Positions 56,035 through 64,000 of a DNA stretch of 64,000 bases are shown in pieces. The stretch lies in the NCBI RefSeq assembly GCF_033958435.1, contig NC_134144.1, positions 13,138,010 to 13,202,009 on the forward strand. The letters are read 5' to 3'. Numbering within the stretch: the first letter of the stretch is position 1; each line of letters begins with the position of its first letter. A program made the position numbers and the translations under genes. This DNA comes from Carettochelys insculpta (Eukaryota; Chordata; Testudines; Carettochelyidae). The notes under the pieces were generated by a model, which was given only the letters and a program-made list of their open reading frames with translations, was not told where the DNA came from and ran no database searches.

Positions 56035-58330
56035 ATGTCCTCTTCAGGCTTTAAAACAAAACAAAAAAAAAAAAATGCTGCTTCTTGATAAGGCCCTCCA
56101 GCCAGAAGCGCTGGAGCGGCCGCAGCAGGAGGGAACCTCCGGGGCCCTTAAAAGGAAAGCTGCCTCCCTCACTCCATCAGCGCAGAAACGGAGGAAAGTA
56201 TCTCCAGCCCGATCCCTGCTGGCAGCAACAGCGAGCGGGACGGGAGGAGCAAGCAGCCCCCAGCCGCAGCAACAGCTGATCGGCGGCGGCACGGAGAGCC
56301 ACGTGGAAACGGCTCAGCCTCCGATACTCAGCCAGCCACCCCGCACCGCAGGCAGGGCGGCGGCTAAGCAAACGCCGGTACCGGCGGCACTGCAGGCAGC
56401 GGCACCGACCCCCGGGGAACCGGCAGTGCAGAGCGCGCAGGCACGTAGCCTGCCGGCACCGGAGGACACCGCACATGCGGCATCGCCCTCAAGCGTGCCG
56501 AGCTCGGTGCGGACGGGGCCGGAATCCCCTGTATGCTCTCCAGCCCGATCCCTGCCGGCAGCAACGGCGAGCGGGATGGGAGGAGCGAGCAGCCCCCAGC
56601 CGCAGCAACAGCTGATCGGCGGCGGCACGGAGAGCCACGTGGAAGCGGCTCAGCCTCCGATAATCAGCCAGCCACCCTGCACCGCAGGCAGGGCGGCGGC
56701 TAAACAAGCGCCGGTACCGGCGGCACCGCGGGCAGCGGCACCGACCCCCGGGGAACCGGCGGCGTAGAGCGCGCAGGCACGTAGCCTGCCGGCACTGGAG
56801 GACACCGCACATGCGGCACCGCCCTTGAGCGTGCCGAGCTCGGTGCGGACGCCGGAATGCCCTGTATGCCCCCCAGCCCGATCCCTGCCGGCAGCAACAG
56901 CGAGCGGGACGGGAGGAGCGAGCAGCCCCCAGCCGCAGCAACAGCTGATCGGCGGCGGCACGGAGAGCCACGTGCAAGCGGCTCACCCTTCGATAATCAG
57001 CCAGCCGCCCCGCACCGCAGGCAGGGCGGCGGCTAAACAAGCGCCGGTACCACCGACCCCCGGAAAACAGGCGGTGCAGAGCGCGCAGGCACGCAGCCTG
57101 CCGGCACCGAAGGACACCGCACGTGCGGCACCGACTTCGAGTGTGCCGAGCTCGGTGCGGACGGGGCCGGGATCCCCTGTATGTCAGGGGCGGAGTTACC
57201 TCCTCAAGGGAGGGGGAAGACTGCACACAAGAGGAGGCATTGCAGCCCCTCTCCGTACAGGGCTGTGGAGTTGCTTTCTCACAGCCCTCCGCTATGTTGC
57301 AGACTCCAACTAGAAGGCAGGGGTCCCCCCCCCCTTGGCCTACCCGGAGCCCCCTTCTCCATTTCTGCAACCAGCCTCACCCTGGCTGGGACCACCTCCA
57401 CCCTTCCTGGGATTTGAACCGCTGGACTATTAGGCAAAGTCGCTCTCTCCGGGGTCTCGACGGTCTCCCTCCCCCAGACGCAAAGGGTATGCACCAAGGG
57501 AGTGGTCTAGGTCACCTTCCCAAGACCAGTGCTTATACTGCCATGGTTGCCCCTACCACGCAGGGCATAGACACCATCGGCAATCTACTAGGGAAAGATC
57601 CCTACGAACGATCTCGTACCCCCGAGGGCAATTGCGACCGGGGACAGAGACTTAAGCATCTCAGGGGGGACTGGTTATGGAACCCCGAGATTTTTCCTCG
57701 CACACCTCTAGTGAGAGGGTGTACCATCATCAGCAGGAACCGGAAGGGTCCAGAGAGACGTACCCCAGCGGTTCCTCGCTTTCCTCCCCGGATGAGGCTA
57801 CGGCCCCGGGGGGCGTCCATCCTCCGGGCGATCTCAAACAGTTCCAAGAGCTGTTTTACGAGGGTGGCCTTCACGCAAGGCTTCCAGACAGCAAAGGTGC
57901 AAGAGCAACACCATAAGCTCCTCAAAAATCTGAGACCTCCGGCCTCCTCCAAAATAGCAATACCGCTGATGACGCAATCTTGGAGTCTGCCACTATGATA
58001 TGGCAGACTCCTGCGACTATTCCGCCTGTCCACAAAAGAGCGAAAAAAAAAAAAAATACTTCGTGCCCACGAAGGGCATGGAGTTCCTGTTCAGCCACCC
58101 ACAACCAAATTCTTTGGTGGTGGAGTCGTCGCAACGTGGGGGAATAGACAAACATGCCAAAAAGCTAGAGCTGTTGGGCAGAAAGGTCTACTCCTCCTCC
58201 ACGCTACTGTTGCCAATGGCAAATTACGCAGCGCATCTAGCGAACCATAATTTCGACAACCACATTAGGTTGACCTTCCTCATGGACTCGCTTCCAGAGG
58301 GCACGAAACCAGTGCTCAAGGCCATCATCC
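56035..58330 (+). pseudogene. gag: DIRS C gag, rearranged
   Basis: The start MSSSGFK at 56035 matches A, but the Cys-rich segment is gone: about 135 nt relative to A is replaced by an A-rich run (56053-56073) that also shifts frame. Gag resumes with MLLLDKALQPEALERPQQEG. The alanine/proline-rich middle holds a three-unit tandem repeat (56204-57184) with a stop, TAG near 56765, in unit 2. The distal part has PPGDLKQFQELF, QEQHHKLLKNLRPPASSK and KYFVPTKGMEFLFSHPQPNS. It breaks off after VLKAII (about 58325), where a deletion of roughly 0.5 kb relative to A joins it directly to RT (RPFYNQW). A 2-base or similar shift and an A-run occur at about 58035-58050. Confidence 0.82.
56204..57184 (+). repeat. 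Three-unit 336-bp tandem repeat in DIRS C gag
   Basis: Units start with CCAGCCCGATCCCTGC at 56204, 56540 and 56873, giving periods of 336 and 333 bp, both multiples of three. The third unit is shorter because about 27 nt around GTACCACCGACCCCCGG are missing. Encoded units have the order ARSLPAATASG, QPQQQLIGGGTESHV, QPPRTAGRAAAKQ, PAPEDTAHAA, SVPSSVRTG. Element A has a non-repeated middle region at this place. Confidence 0.9.
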
Positions 58331-60094
58331 GACCATTTTATAACCAGTGGCAAAGGATCACCACAGACAAATGGGTGCTGGAGATCATAGCCACGGGGTA
58401 CGCCATCCCCTCCCAGTTGCTCCCACCGCCATGACCTCCACCCGGGGCCCCACCTCCAGGAGACCTCCCATGTAGCGAGGCTCAAGCAGGAGGTAGACCA
58501 TCTCATGCTCGTAGGGGCAGTGGAAAGAGTGCCGGAGCAACTGCAAGGGAGAGGGTTCTACTCGAGGTACTTCCTCACGGGGAGGCCCATCTTAGATTTT
58601 CGAGGCCTCACCGGTACCTGCGCAAGCAACGTTTTCGGATGATCACAAACGCCTCCACACTAGACGATGGAGATTGGTTCGCAGCCCTCGACTTACAAGG
58701 TCCTACCATTTGGGCTCTCCTCAGCCCCCAGAGTCTTCACCAAGACCTTGGCAGTGGTGTCAGCCTACCTGCACAGACAGGGGGTATTTATATTCCAGTA
58801 TCTGAATGACTGCCTACTCAAAGGGGCCTCGAAGGAGGAGGTACTACGCATAATATGTGTCACAGCAGGCACGTTCTCTTCGCTCGGCCTGCTTATCAAT
58901 CTGACAAAATCAAAGACAGACCCCACACAGGACATAGAGTTCGTAGGGGCACGCATAAATTCTATTACAGCGAGGGCGTATCTGCCAGAGACTCGCTTTC
59001 GGGCCATCGGCTCCCTCGCACAAGGCTTCACCTTCAGCCCTATGGTGCCGGTTCTGACGTGCTTACAGCCGCTGGGCCACATGGCAGCAGCGACGTTTCG
59101 TAGAACAGAACGCCAGGTTACACATGCGCAGCATGCAGCATTGGCTGGCGAGCGTATACAAACCGGCAGCACACACACTGTTCACAGGATGGCGTCGCCC
59201 ACAACGGAGGTGCGCAAATCCCTGCAATGGTGGGTAAACCCCGAGAACCTGCTAACAAGGGTACCCTTCCACCAACCACACGTATTGGTTTTTCTTACTA
59301 CAGATGCCCCCCTCATAGGGTGGGGAGCACACATGGGCGAAGAGGTGACGCAAGGGCTGGGGTCCTCTATGGAGCAGTCACTGCACACAAATATACTGGA
59401 GCTCAAAGCAGTGTTCAACGCCTGCAGACACTTTCGAGACCAACTGAAAGGCAAGGTAGTCGGGATCAGTACAGACGATACCTCCACCATGTTTTATATA
59501 AATCGGCAAGGAGGAGCTCGGTCCCGTGCCTTATGTGTAGAAGCAGTCCGGTTGTGGAACTGCTGCATCGCCAACAATGTAACCTTGAAAGCCTCGTACT
59601 TACCAGGCGCTCGCAATGTGAAGGCAGACCAGCTGAGCAGGCGTTTCGCACTTACGCACGAGTGGCAGATCCGTCCCGATCTGCTGCAACCGATTTTTCC
59701 ACGCATGGGGTTTTTCCCCAGATAGACCCTGTTTGCTACTCAGCACAACAAGAAGTGCCCACGATTCTGCTCCAGGGCAGGACTGGGACGGGGGTCCCTG
59801 AGGGATGCCTTCGCGATCTCATGGAGGGGCCCCCTGCTTTATGCTTTCCCTCCCACAGTGCTCATCCACAAAGTGTTGCAGAAAGCCAGGAGGGAAGGAA
59901 CCTGAATGATCCCGATAGTCCCAACGTGGGATCGACAGCAATGGTTCCCCCTATTCCTGCGCATGTCGGACCGGCCACCGATGTCCCCTCCGGTGGCGCG
60001 GGATCTGCTCACGCAAGCCCAGGGGTCCATAGTGCATCCGCACCCCCAAAGCCTGCGACTACAAACGTGGTTAATCCATGGCTCAGCTCCCTAG
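58326..60094 (+). pseudogene. pol: DIRS C RT / RNase H / Dam-like methyltransferase, disrupted
   Basis: RT fragments: ITTDKWVLEIIATGYAIPSQ, then a frame-broken stretch with the equivalent of LMLVGAVERVPEQLQGRGFY. About 83 nt that carry the first catalytic Asp in A (23940-24025) are missing at 58698-58700. After it the frame continues as VLPFGLSSAPRVFTKTLAVV. The polymerase box is YLND (58799-58810) instead of YLDD. RNase H is well kept: FLTTDAPLIGWGAHM, LELKAVFNACRHF, STDDTSTMFYIN. The Dam-like part (PTWDRQQWFPLF) ends LIHGSAP at 60094. One more frame change lies at about 59725. RT cannot be active. Confidence 0.87.
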
Positions 60095-61120
60095 AGAGCA
60101 CATGTACGGAGGAAGTGCAGCAAGTCCTAGAAAGTAGCAGGAGGACTTCCACCAGGAAGACCTTCAAGCAGAAATGGACTCGCTTTACGGCATGGTGTTC
60201 TACCAAACAGCTAGCCCCCTTTCGGTGCCTATGGCTGTGATATTAGAGTATTTACTGGACCTCAAGAGAGGAGGACTCTCGCTATCCTCGTTTCAGGTCC
60301 ACCTGGCCGCCATTTTGGCATTCAGACACGAAGAGGAAGGGCACACGGTGTTCGCCCATCCCATGGTTACCAGGTTCTTCAAAGGGCTGGTAAGCCTATA
60401 CCCCCCTCAGAAACCGCTTCCACCTCTGTGGAACTTGGACCTGGTGCTTAATGCGAAAAGGGGACCACCGTTTGAGCCTTTGGCCACGGTTTCCCTCCGC
60501 CTCCTTATGATGAAAACGACCTTTCTTCTCGCAATCACGTCAGCTCGCAGGGTGAGCAAGCTTGAGGCAGTTATGGCAACGCCGCCCTGCGCTGTTTTTC
60601 CAAGGAGGCGGTAACCATACGGCTGCATCCAGCCTTTGTTCCTAAAGTTTCTTTCTGAGTTTCATACTAACGAACCTATTGTTTACCCTTGTTTATCCAA
60701 AGCCTCATAACTCTAACAAAGAGGCGCGCCTACACCTCCTGGACGTGAGCAGGCGCTAGCTTTCTATATGGACAGGACCAAGTCCTTCCGGAGAACGGAT
60801 AGGCTCCTAGTCTCTATCGCTCCTAAATCAAAAGGAGAATGTCTCTCTTCGCAGAGAATCTCTAAGCACATCGTATCTTGCATAAAAATGTGCTACAAAC
60901 TCAAAAAGACTCCTTTACTGGCCACGCCCAGGGCTCATTCCACTAGGGCGGTGGCAGCATCAACAGCCTTTTTTTCAAGGGCGTTGCGCTAAAAGACATT
61001 TGCAGAGTGGCGACCTGGTCATCCTGTGACACCTTCGCCAAACATTACGCCCTTCACAGGGTATTCCAAGAGGATACCCGTCTCTCGGCAGCGGTCCTCT
61101 CGGGGACAAGCTGCACATAA
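59941..61120 (+). pseudogene. DIRS C tyrosine recombinase, frameshifted
   Basis: The candidate start ATG 59941 lies within the methyltransferase frame, in the same relative phase as in A. SAM-like domain: RTSTRKTFKQKWTRFTAW, then a frame change near 60210 and LSLSSFQVHLAAILAFRH. Catalytic part: ITSARRVSKLEAV (Arg pair about 60550-60556), a second break after FPRRR (60614), then HSTR at 60936-60947 and the nucleophile Tyr in AKHYA (61046-61048), again in a shifted frame. Conserved residues are present but at least three indels separate them. Confidence 0.85.
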
Positions 61121-61145
61121 TCCGATTACCCACCTCCTATCTTGG

Positions 61146-61265
61146 GTTACTGCTGGGTAGTCACCTAATGTGGAGCACCCACGGGGACACTCGAAGAAGA
61201 AAGAAAGGTTACTCACCGTAGTAATGGTGGTTCTTCGAGATGTGTCCCCGTGGGTGCTCCACTAC
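61146..61265 (+). repeat. DIRS C internal complementary region
   Basis: CCTAATGTGGAGCACCCACG…ACACTCGAAGAAG is complementary to the left end. It abuts AAAGAAAGGTTACTCACCGT…GATGTGTCCCCGTG, complementary to the right end. This reproduces the circular junction, as in element A. Confidence 0.92.
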
Positions 61266-61319
61266 CCGCCCATCCTCCCCGCTCCGGATCTCTGTTTAGT
61301 GTTTTGCAGGAGCATCCGA

Positions 61320-61527
61320 GGCGGTTGGTCAAGGAACTGGCGGGGACCGGATCGCGCGCGTGGCCGGGAGCGCGCAGGGGAGCGGCTCGCACTGGCGCAT
61401 GCGCGGTCCGGCAGAAACTGCTTGGAAGATCCGATCTGCGGCGCCGGGCGAGCCCGACACCTAATGTGGAGCACCCACGGGGACACATCTCGAAGAACCA
61501 CCGTTACTACGGTGAGTAACCTTTCTT
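61320..61527 (+). repeat. DIRS C right inverted repeat and extension
   Basis: It is the inverse of the left repeat up to ATCTCGAAGAAC (about 61497). The last 30 bases (CACCGTTACTACGGTGAGTAA…) are complementary only to the internal complementary region. Confidence 0.88.
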
Positions 61528-61810
61528 TTCTGAGTCACTATAGGGGCTTGTCTGCATACTTGGCTCAATCTAATTCTTGACTTTCCCCCCCACCCCTCCA
61601 CTCTCTGATTTGCTCACCTTGACTATCTTTTTCTGATTTGTCCTCCTTGCTTACTGTTTTTGGTTCTCTGTGCCTTAAATATTGAGTCTGTTCTGGTCTG
61701 GCTATGGTCTGAAGAAGTGGGTCTGTCCCACGAAAGCTCACCTAATAAACTATTCTGCTAATCTTTAAAGTGCTACTTGACTGCTTTTTGTTTTGATAGT
61801 ACTTACTAAT

Positions 61811-62146
61811 GTCAGACATTTTAAAGTCCGCAGCTCCAGATAATGTGCCAGATTTTTAAACAGATTTTGGAAGTGACCCTGGCAATTACAGGCCAGTAAG
61901 CCTAACTTCAGTATCAGTCTAATTAATCGAGCCTCTGTAAAAGGACCAAGTGATCAGATATGTAGATGAACATCATTTGATGGGGATGAGTTAAGTTTTG
62001 TAAAGAGAAATCATGTCTCGCTAATCTGTTAGAATTCTTTGGTAGTGGACAAGGGTGATCCAGTGAGTGTAGTGTAGCTGGACATTCAGAAAGCCTTTGA
62101 CAATGTCTGTTACCGAAGACTCAAAAGCAAGCTTTCAGTCACAAAA
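61811..62146 (+). pseudogene. CR1 LINE RT remnant, after the PLE insertion
   Basis: Directly continues the CR1 from 54885: GTCAGACATTTTAAAGTCCG, CCTGGCAATTACAGGCCAGT (GNYRPVSLTS-like), AAGAGAAATCATGTCTCGC, TTAGAATTCTTTGGTAGTGG, then CATTCAGAAAGCCTTTGACAA (the IQKAFD-like box typical of CR1 RT). The words flank the PLE target duplication, so CR1 was the target. It stops at about 62146. Confidence 0.75.
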
Positions 62147-62914
62147 TAAGAGCAGCGGTACATGTAGTCTGGCCTGGTCTGGTGTGTAATGCTAGCAAGA
62201 TATTTTTAGCCAGTACAACCTCCTGGAAAGACTCCCTGCTGGCCATCCCCAGCCTCTCCACTGAGCTGCCATGTCTCTGCGTACTGGGGTGAGGCTGGGA
62301 GCACTCTGGTGGCCCGAGGAGCTGCTGGCAGTTCTCCTCCTTCCCCTGCTGCCCCTCCCAGAGCAGAAAGGGGTAGAACTGCCCCTCTGCCCCTCCCCCA
62401 GCCCTGGGGCCAGGGCTGCAGCTTCTACTTCTTTCCCCACTGGGAGGGGCACCCAGAAAGGAAGCAGAACTGCCAGCCCCCTTCCCAGTCTCTTCGCAGC
62501 GATGCCGCACCTGCAGACAGGGCTGGCGGGTGGGGGGGGGTTGGCAGTTCTGCCCCTTTCCCCATTGCCCCGCCCAACAGGGAAAGCAGCAGAGCTACCC
62601 CCAGGCTTGTACACAGGCAGGGCAGCTCCAGGCAGGGTCAGGGGCTGGGAGTTCTGCTCACTTCCCCTTTGGGAGGGGCCGCAGGGAAAGGTGAGGACCT
62701 GCCAGGAGCTCCTCTCACTCCTGTGGCAGCCTCAGCGCCCCCTTCTCCCCAGCTAACGTGGGAGGGGGAGGGGACGGGAAGAGCACGGGGGGGGGGGGGG
62801 TCCCGGGGCAGAGTCCCGTTGGGGGTCAGGTGGGTAGTGACACCTTAGCTGGCGTGCCTGCCCCTCCGGTAGAGGTGAGGCAGTTTTTTACTTGTCCCCG
62901 AGGGAAGGTGGTCT
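62147..62914. mobile_element. Unidentified GC-rich insertion in CR1
   Basis: About 770 bp separates two consecutive CR1 blocks. It is rich in CCCTCCCAGAGCAG, CCACTGGGAGGGGC and similar words repeated in irregular order, and contains a G-run at about 62789-62800. No termini or duplication were recognised. The long frames on both strands are composition effects. Confidence 0.5.
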
Positions 62915-63003
62915 CATGCGTGAGTAACTAGTACAAGTCAGAGGACCAAGGGTAGAAGTAAATGGTCAGTTTTCAGAAGGGAAAGAGAGAAATAGAGTCC
63001 AGT
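62915..63003 (+). pseudogene. CR1 LINE fragment
   Basis: GGTAGAAGTAAATGGTCAGT, TTTCAGAAGGGAAAGAGAG and AATAGAGTCC correspond to the next CR1 segment after the RT box. Confidence 0.6.
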
Positions 63004-63404
63004 GACCCTCGCCAGGGTCAAGTGCCCCCTGTTAGCCCCAGGAGGGAGAGGAAGGGTCAGGGCCAGAGCCTGGAGGAAAAACAGGGGATGGAGCCTTTCA
63101 TTTTCAGCCACACGGCCTGGGTTCTGCCCAGGGCAGTGCAGGGAGAGCCAGACACACTCCCAAGCATCTGCTGTGCTGCCCCAGGCAATATCCTGGAGTG
63201 GCTCTGGGGCCTGGTTGCCAGGAAGAGCTTCTGAATGTCCCAGGGGGAGCCAGCACAGCAAAAGGACAGAGCCCGTTCCTCCTCCCCTGTAATGTGCATT
63301 TGGAGGGGACAGGAAGAGCACGGGGCCGACTGGGGGCAGGGCAGGAAGGAGTCAAGTCAGGGGTCACATGTCTCCTCTTTTGCTGGTGCCCCGCTTTGTG
63401 ACCC
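63004..63404. mobile_element. Unidentified GC-rich insertion in CR1
   Basis: About 400 bp between two CR1 blocks. No recognised termini. Confidence 0.45.
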
Positions 63405-63597
63405 ACCCATGAGTCACCACTCAGAAATGAGCTGGAAAAAGGGGTGGGCGCTGAGGTGGCAGAGTTTGCAGAGGGTCCAGAATTACTCAAGTTTGTTATG
63501 TCCAAAGCAGACTGTGAAGACTGATAAAGGGATTCCACAAAGCCAGGCCACAAAATGGCAAATTAAAGTCAATTTTTGTCTATCCTATTATAAAAAG
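63405..63597 (+). pseudogene. CR1 LINE fragment
   Basis: AATGAGCTGGAAAAAGGGGT, GAGGTGGCAGAGTTTGCAGA, AATTACTCAAGTTTGTTATG, TCCAAAGCAGACTGTGAAGA and CACAAAATGGCAAATTAAAG follow the CR1 ORF2 order (NELEKG … VAEFADD-like). This completes a CR1 copy spread over about 10.7 kb. Confidence 0.7.
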
Positions 63598-64000
63598 AAA
63601 GGCATCCATCCCCCCAAGCTGGGTTCCTAAGGCTGGAGCTGCCGGTGGAGCTCCATACCCCAAACAGCTCCCGGTGCCAGGACTGCCAGGGTTCCTCCAG
63701 CCCCAGCCAGCTCCGCACAGCTGGTGCTGCTGAGCTTTTCCCCATCCCTGGCTGGATCCTTGGAGCTGGAGCTGCCAGTGAGCTCCTGGCTTGGTAACCA
63801 CCACAAAGGGGTGGGACATGCTAGTGTTGAAAAATGCTACATAATGCTTGTTGAAAAACGTAATCCCAATTATGCATGCAAAAAGATGGGGTCTAAATTA
63901 GCTGTTCCCACTCAAGAAAGAGATCTTGAATTCACTTCTCTGAAAACATCTCTTCATAGGGCAGCAATAGTCCAAAAAAAAAAAAAGGGTGCTAACAATC
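63598..64000. other. Unassigned sequence to the window end
   Basis: No feature recognised. A short A-run lies at about 63976-63987. Confidence 0.4.

Larger units (their letters stand above)
55547..61527 (+). mobile_element. DIRS element C, inserted in the PLE
   Basis: A 6.0-kb DIRS element of the same family as A, with very similar inverted repeats and internal complementary region. It lies inside the PLE: …GATGGGAACTT before and TTCTGAGTCACTATAGGGGC after are contiguous in the other PLE copy (minus strand near 36500), so the element replaced nothing and left no target duplication. It carries large deletions (gag zinc region, gag-RT junction, RT core) and an expanded gag repeat, and is inactive. 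Confidence 0.92.
54899..61797 (+). mobile_element. Penelope-like element carrying DIRS C, with 13-bp TSD
   Basis: A PLE insertion into the CR1. It consists of an inverted copy of its own 3' end (54899-55145), a foldback junction (GAGAGTGGAGGGGT / AACCCCTCCACTCTCT at 55128-55170), then the plus-strand GIY-YIG part, interrupted by DIRS C, and the plus-strand 3' end (61528-61797). The insertion is flanked by a perfect AGTACTTACTAAT at 54886-54898 and 61798-61810. The inverted 5' copy is a known habit of Penelope elements. RT is absent, so the copy was truncated from the start. Confidence 0.88.

Noticed and set aside
56204..57184. Satellite or CRISPR-like array
   Set aside because: Units are long, contiguous without spacers and in frame with Gag.

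Overview
The window looks like intergenic or intronic DNA of a reptile, most likely a turtle. It is AT-leaning and has no recognisable host exon, rRNA, tRNA or CRISPR array. Nearly every feature that can be supported is a transposable element. The mix is typical of turtle genomes: CR1 LINEs, tRNA-derived SINEs, Penelope-like elements (PLEs), Harbinger-type, hAT-type and Tigger-type DNA transposon remnants, and DIRS tyrosine-recombinase retrotransposons. The assignment rests on the repeat repertoire, not on a diagnostic gene, and the species cannot be named.

Layout. 0-20 kb: scattered short elements (SINEs, a LINE tail at 4 kb, MITEs, small PLE insertions, a 711-bp Harbinger-like element at 7.2 kb, a CR1 piece and an antisense LINE tail at 18.3-19.2 kb, an exact hAT MITE at 19.5 kb). 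20.2-30.5 kb: an old decayed DIRS element (B) split by a younger DIRS element (A, 20759-26857) that still shows Gag, RT, RNase H, a Dam-like methyltransferase region, tyrosine recombinase, inverted terminal repeats and the internal complementary region. 33-38.8 kb: MITEs, several PLE insertions including one of 1.45 kb with a YIDD reverse transcriptase and a GIY-YIG endonuclease remnant, and a CR1 scrap split by the second 711-bp element. 38.8-52.8 kb: sparse, with hAT, Tigger and PLE insertions. 52.8-63.6 kb: one CR1 LINE opened by a PLE, which is itself opened by a third DIRS element (C, 55547-61527); other insertions break the same CR1.

How it fits together. The nesting gives relative ages: CR1 older than PLE older than DIRS C, and DIRS B older than DIRS A. 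Target-site duplications (TSDs) support the boundaries: 13-14 bp for five PLE insertions, 8 bp for a hAT MITE, TTA for two Harbinger MITEs, TA for two Tigger-like elements. The two DIRS insertions have none, as expected for recombinase-mediated integration. All three DIRS copies carry stops, frameshifts or deletions and look dead. A keeps YLDD and all visible recombinase residues; C has YLND and lost the first RT catalytic Asp region. The most unusual points are the two nested stacks, a three-unit 336-bp tandem repeat inside the Gag of C, a 32-bp insertion in the Gag of A that matches a LINE tail 3.8 kb upstream, and the overlapping methyltransferase/recombinase frames shared by A and C.
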